DNA from: Sporolactobacillus sp. CQH2019
GTDB lineage: Bacteria > Bacillota > Bacilli > Bacillales > Sporolactobacillaceae
DNA length: 64,000 bases
Direction: 5' to 3'
NCBI RefSeq assembly: GCF_028765345.1
Contig: NZ_JARAJZ010000005.1
Location: 155,641 to 219,640 of the forward strand
Made by a program: the position numbers and the translations under genes. Below, piece after piece: positions 60,376 to 64,000 of this stretch (the first letter of the stretch is position 1; each line of letters opens with the position of its first letter). The notes under the pieces were generated by a model. That model worked only from the letters and a program-made list of their open reading frames with translations, was not told the DNA's origin and ran no database searches.

Positions 60376-61926
60376 ATGTCCAAAAAGAAACAATTTGCAC
60401 TCGCCGCTGCTTTGACGGGCGCGACGGCGGCCGTACTGACCGCAGGCATGTTCGTCCGCAGAGAGGTGGTTAAACGGAGACCGTTTGCGATCGAAGAAGC
60501 CACGATCAGTGCCATGCAGAGAGCACTGAAACTCGGGCAAATAACTTCCACAGATCTGGTCCAGATCTATCTGGACCGGATTGAACATTTTGACAGGAAA
60601 GGGCCGAAGCTGAATGCGATGCTTGAATTGAATCCGGATGCGCTGCACGACGCCGAGGCGTGCGATGTGAAACGAACGGTCACGCCGAACGTCGGCCCCC
60701 TTTTCGGCATCCCTGTAATTGTAAAAGATAATCTGAGTACGGCGGGCAAGATGCACACAACTGCCGGTTCGGTCGCCCTGGCCGACTATATCGCCGAAGA
60801 AGATGCTTTTGTCGTGAAACGGCTGCGGGAAGCAGGGGCGATTATTCTTGGAAAGGCCAATCTAACGGAGTTTGCTAATTTTATGGCGGAAAACATGCCG
60901 AACGGTTACAGCTCGCTCGGCGGACAAGTCCTGAATCCTTACGGCGCTTCGTTCGATGTCGGCGGTTCAAGCTCCGGTCCGGGCGCGGCGATTGCCGCAA
61001 ACTTCGCGGCAGCGGCAGTCGGGACGGAGACTTCGGGTTCCATTCTCAGCCCGGCTTCTTCCAATTCGCTTGTCGGGATCAAGCCGACGATCGGCGTCGT
61101 CAGCCGCGGCGGGATCATTCCGATCGCTCACAGCCAGGATACAGCGGGGCCGATGGCCAGGACGGTCCGCGACGCGGTTCTGCTGCTGAATGCGATGACC
61201 GGCGTCGATGAAGAGGATGAAGAAACGGTCTGGAGCCGGGGCGACATCCCGCAGGATTACTCGGTTTTTCTGAAGCGCGGCGGCCTTAAAGGCGCGCGCA
61301 TCGGCATTGACCGGCACTATACGGCATCGCTGAGTGACGAAAAGGTGAAAATAATCAACCGGGCACTTGAGACAATGAAAACCAGGGGTGCCGCCGTGAT
61401 CGATCCCGTGGCCATTCCTTCTTCCGATGCACTGGAGAACAGGCAGTCCTGTGTCATGTACCAGGAATTCAAATGGGATCTTAACCGCTACCTTGAACAG
61501 CTGCCTGCCGATGTCCCGGTCCACAGCCTCCAAGACGTCATTGCCTATAACGAGGCGCACGCCGATGCCGCCTTAAAATACGGACAAACCGTGCTGGAAA
61601 AGTCCGAGCGCACGAGCGGCGATCTTGGCGAACAGCGCTATCTGATCGATCGGGCGGACGACATTCGGCTGTCGCGAAAAGAGGGCATTGATGCGGTCAT
61701 GAAGAATTATCATCTCGATGCCTTGATTTTCGCTAATGCGACAGGCAGCGATATCGCAGCTAAAGCAGGTTATCCGTCCATAACCGTTCCGGCCGGTTAT
61801 ACCGATGCAGGCGAACCGGTCGGAATCACCTTTACGGGGATGGCTTTCGATGAACCAAAACTGATCGAGCTGGCCTACAGCTATGAACAGGCGACCAGAA
61901 ACCGCAAGGCACCGGATTTATCCTGA
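60376..61926 (+). CDS. Membrane-anchored amidase-signature enzyme
   Basis: A 516-residue hydrolase of the amidase signature family. An N-terminal hydrophobic anchor (about residues 7-27) and basic cluster (RREVVKRR) suggest membrane attachment. The Ser-cisSer-Lys triad is present: Lys in IPVIVKDN, the Gly/Ser-rich loop [28 protein letters not shown] with both catalytic serines, then [18 protein letters not shown]. The substrate is not defined; it is not in a gatCAB context, so tRNA amidotransferase is unlikely. TGGAGTG lies 7 bases before the ATG. Confidence 0.87.
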   Translation: MSKKKQFALAAALTGATAAVLTAGMFVRREVVKRRPFAIEEATISAMQRALKLGQITSTDLVQIYLDRIEHFDRKGPKLNAMLELNPDALHDAEACDVKRTVTPNVGPLFGIPVIVKDNLSTAGKMHTTAGSVALADYIAEEDAFVVKRLREAGAIILGKANLTEFANFMAENMPNGYSSLGGQVLNPYGASFDVGGSSSGPGAAIAANFAAAAVGTETSGSILSPASSNSLVGIKPTIGVVSRGGIIPIAHSQDTAGPMARTVRDAVLLLNAMTGVDEEDEETVWSRGDIPQDYSVFLKRGGLKGARIGIDRHYTASLSDEKVKIINRALETMKTRGAAVIDPVAIPSSDALENRQSCVMYQEFKWDLNRYLEQLPADVPVHSLQDVIAYNEAHADAALKYGQTVLEKSERTSGDLGEQRYLIDRADDIRLSRKEGIDAVMKNYHLDALIFANATGSDIAAKAGYPSITVPAGYTDAGEPVGITFTGMAFDEPKLIELAYSYEQATRNRKAPDLS

Positions 61927-62031
61927 GCCTGCATGCTCCGATATCTCTCTGCATCATCTGCCTGACGAGACACGATTCTCGGCGAGCCAGAATAGACTGC
62001 TAAAGCCAGAAAGTCTTGGGAGGCTCAGAAT

Positions 62032-62484
62032 ATGATGAATTTCGATCAAGGGGAATTCAGGCAGACGGCGGAACAAGGTGCGGACGGAACGCAGATTGAA
62101 CGGATCGCCCGCTCAATCAGCGGTGAGTATCAGGCCGTTCATTGTTACGAAATCTTGATGAATGAAGCGAAAAGCGAGCGGGAAAAAAGGCAGATAGCGG
62201 AAATCCGGAACGATGAGATCCGCCATTACCGGATTTTCTCATCTCTGTATCTTCAGCTGACCGGGCAGGCGTATACGGTGCATCAGACGGAAATGTGCCC
62301 GAACACGTATCCCGAGGGGCTGCGCCATGCGATTGAAGACGAACAAAACACGGTGGACTTTTATCTTGAGTCAGGGGACAAAGCGCAGAATCCGCAAGTA
62401 CGATCGATTTATTACCGGATTGCGAAAGACGAGCAGCAGCATGCCGTCTGGTTCCTTTACTTTTACACACTGAATAAGTTCTGA
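62032..62484 (+). CDS. Ferritin-like di-iron protein
   Basis: A 150-residue four-helix protein of the ferritin-like/rubrerythrin superfamily. Carboxylate-His ligand patterns are visible in all helices: EYQAVHCYEIL, RNDEIRHYRIF, EDEQNTVDFYLE and KDEQQHAVWFLYF. This fits a di-iron centre with two ExxH motifs. No rubredoxin domain is attached. Likely roles are iron handling or peroxide defence; neither is proven here. GGGAGG precedes the ATG at 62032 by 8 bases; a second ATG follows at once. A bidirectional terminator separates it from rarD. Confidence 0.82.
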   Translation: MMNFDQGEFRQTAEQGADGTQIERIARSISGEYQAVHCYEILMNEAKSEREKRQIAEIRNDEIRHYRIFSSLYLQLTGQAYTVHQTEMCPNTYPEGLRHAIEDEQNTVDFYLESGDKAQNPQVRSIYYRIAKDEQQHAVWFLYFYTLNKF

Positions 62485-62510
62485 CCGTCAGCCGGATTTA
62501 GGATCAAGAA

Positions 62511-62546
62511 TAAAGGGACATTGCTCATGGCGAGCATGTCCCTTTA
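62511..62546. terminator. Bidirectional terminator between the ferritin-like gene and rarD
   Basis: A 15-bp stem with one bulge (62511-62526 with 62532-62546) and T/A runs at both ends, between convergent genes. Confidence 0.88.
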
Positions 62547-62568
62547 TTGCACTCCTGCTGTTTTTTTG

Positions 62569-63540
62569 TCATTCATGCTGATGAGTTCCCAAAGGACGGC
62601 GCCCAGGCGATAACCGACGCTTCATGAACGGCGACACGGAAAAAACAAGGAGTCCGAGCCAGATGAAGGAAAATGAAATCAGCTGAGCCTGCGAGAACGA
62701 CTCCTTATAAAGCGTCACGCCGAGAATCAATGTCAGCGTCGGCGAGATATACTGAAAAAAGCCGATCATCGTCAGTGATATGTTCCGCGCGCCCTCGGCA
62801 AAAAAGAGCAGCGGCAGCGCCGTTACCACGCCGGTGCCGATCAAAAGAACCGTGGTTAAAGTCGGGCTGTGGCCAAAGGCGGCCGTTCCCTGCATCTGCG
62901 CATAGATCAAATAGACGAACGCAATCGGTGTGACGATCAGCGTTTCAAAAGTCAATCCGAGTACCGCGTCCAGCCGGATGAACTTTTTCGTCAGGCCGTA
63001 AAACCCGAACGTCAGGGCAAGAGAAATCGCAATCCACGGAACTTGTCCGAACTCGATCGTCTGGATGAAGACCCCGGCCGTCGCCAGCAAGAAAGCGACG
63101 ATCTGCCAGGGAGTCAGTTTCTCTTTTAAAAACAGGATGCCGAGCAAAATGCTGACCAGCGGATTGATGTAATAGCCCATGCTGGACTCGACAATATGTC
63201 CGTTATTCACGGCCCAGATGTAAACGAGCCAGTTTATACTGATCAAAATCGAGGCAGCGACAATCAGCACCAGGTTTGCCGGGTGAGAAAGAAAAAACCG
63301 GAAACGGCGAAAAAAATCGCCGAGTCTTCCTAAAAAAATTAAAAGAATGATCATAAATATAAAGGCCCAGAAAATACGGTGTGCAAGAATCTCAAAAGCG
63401 GAAACCTGATCGATCAGCTTCCAGTACATCGGCAAGAGGCCCCACAGCGAATAGGCGAGAACGGCATAAACGGCTCCGGCCCTTTGCCTTTTTTCAGCCC
63501 TTGAAACTCCTCTGTCTGTCACATGCGCCTTGTCTGCCAA
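62569..63540 (-). CDS. rarD: EamA-family transporter RarD
   Basis: A 323-residue drug/metabolite transporter with ten hydrophobic segments. RarD-specific features are YSLWGLLPMYWKLI, EILAHRIFWAF, SINWLVYIWAVNNGHIVESSMGYYINPLVSILLG and the second-repeat segment TALPLLFFAEGARNISLTMIGFFQYISPT. It was first noted as a chloramphenicol-sensitivity locus; its physiological substrate is unknown. The start is TTG at 63540, 9 bases after AAAGGA. No partner gene follows on the minus strand. Confidence 0.9.
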   Translation of the reverse strand: MADKAHVTDRGVSRAEKRQRAGAVYAVLAYSLWGLLPMYWKLIDQVSAFEILAHRIFWAFIFMIILLIFLGRLGDFFRRFRFFLSHPANLVLIVAASILISINWLVYIWAVNNGHIVESSMGYYINPLVSILLGILFLKEKLTPWQIVAFLLATAGVFIQTIEFGQVPWIAISLALTFGFYGLTKKFIRLDAVLGLTFETLIVTPIAFVYLIYAQMQGTAAFGHSPTLTTVLLIGTGVVTALPLLFFAEGARNISLTMIGFFQYISPTLTLILGVTLYKESFSQAQLISFSFIWLGLLVFSVSPFMKRRLSPGRRPLGTHQHE

Positions 63541-63707
63541 ATCATCGCATCCTTTCTTTTTACGTGGTTCCTCTTCTCTGCAAAAAATGAATGATAGGAG
63601 TATTGTAGATGATCCGGTTAAAAATGGAAAGGATGAATTTCGGAGACGTGTATCGGGATCGGGAGAAAACGGACGCCTGGATCTCTACATAAAAATCGTC
63701 ATCCACT

Positions 63708-64000
63708 TTACTCTTCTGTTTTTGCCCTGTCATAAGTGAACCCTTCACCGAAGACTTCATGGACATCGTTGACCGTGACAAACGCATCGGGATCGATTTC
63801 CTGGATCAGATTCTTCAGCCGGAAAACTTCGTTTCTGCTGACGACACAATAGAGTACATTCATTTCGCGATGCGTGTAGCCCCCCTTGCCGTCGATCAAC
63901 GTTACGCTTCGGTCAAGCGACGCGATGATGCTCCGGGCGATCTCATCGCTTTTTTTAGAAAAGATCATCACGGCCTTCCCTGCGTACGCGCCTTTCTGAA
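63708..64000 (-). CDS. YitT-family membrane protein, C-terminal part
   Basis: The frame is open to the window edge on the minus strand, so the start lies outside; at least the last 97 residues are seen. The C-terminal DUF2179 domain is recognisable: VMIFSKKSDEIARSI, then DGKGGYTHREMNVLYCVVSRNEVFRLKNLI and ending VNDVHEVFGEGF. Such proteins have an N-terminal five-segment membrane domain (DUF161) that would lie beyond the edge. The family is common in Bacilli (YitT, YpjC, YqfU, YvjA, YxkD). Molecular function is not established. Confidence 0.85.
   Translation of the reverse strand, partial: QKGAYAGKAVMIFSKKSDEIARSIIASLDRSVTLIDGKGGYTHREMNVLYCVVSRNEVFRLKNLIQEIDPDAFVTVNDVHEVFGEGFTYDRAKTEE

Overview
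The window reads as a chromosomal segment of a low-to-mid GC Firmicute of class Bacilli. Gene order, strong AGGAGG-type ribosome binding sites, sigma-A promoters, a CIRCE element, a SAM-I (S-box) leader, a preQ1 leader and cre-like sites all fit. The opening aroA-ypiA-ypiB-ypjB run matches Bacillus synteny, but the cytochrome bc genes (qcrABC) that normally sit inside it are absent. Together with a large glycogen cluster and a lactate/2-hydroxyacid dehydrogenase this points to a fermentative spore-former of the Sporolactobacillus type. That genus call is an inference. No rRNA, tRNA, CRISPR array, prophage or intact insertion sequence was seen.

Layout. 0-6.5 kb: end of aroA, ypiA, ypiB, ypjB, a membrane zinc peptidase, preQ1-controlled queT, and fetAB on the minus strand. 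7-10 kb: a 5'-3' exonuclease and an amino-acid permease. 10.2-21 kb: glycogen cluster in the order glgB-glgA-(terminator)-glgC-glgD-glgP-GH13. 21-28 kb: threonine aldolase, an L-2-hydroxyacid dehydrogenase next to ilvE, a two-gene ABC exporter, and an isolated plsX. 28-36 kb: a sulfur block with metA (predicted acetyl-CoA type), a SAM-I riboswitch driving a YeiH-type exporter, and a sulfite reductase/siroheme operon. 35.7-37 kb: a non-coding stretch holding a structured RNA that resembles a HEARO (omega RNA) scaffold, an exact 21-bp tandem repeat and an orphan minus-strand terminator. 37-50 kb: a condensation-fold acyltransferase, divergent lhgO and MFS genes sharing cre-like sites, gpmA, alaR-alaT, CIRCE-controlled htpG, a HAD phosphatase, a FAH-family protein, a DUF805 protein and a fructosamine kinase. 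50-54 kb: a lone HsdM-HsdS-like fusion behind a promoter flanked by two identical-type operators, a glutathione-peroxidase homologue, and a 552-bp higher-order repeat. 54-64 kb: PAP2 phosphatase, glycosyltransferase, DUF1003, a MerR/DUF3967 protein, two GNATs, an amidase, a ferritin-like protein, rarD, and a partial YitT-type protein.

How the genes work together. The glycogen genes cover ADP-glucose formation, chain elongation, branching, phosphorolysis and debranching or hydrolysis. The sulfur block links methionine precursor synthesis, sulfite-to-sulfide reduction and SAM-sensed export. The hydroxyacid dehydrogenase with ilvE can interconvert branched-chain amino acids, 2-oxoacids and 2-hydroxyacids. 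The features with least precedent are the HEARO-like RNA, the two 21-bp-periodic repeat loci, and the methylase fusion with its dual operators.
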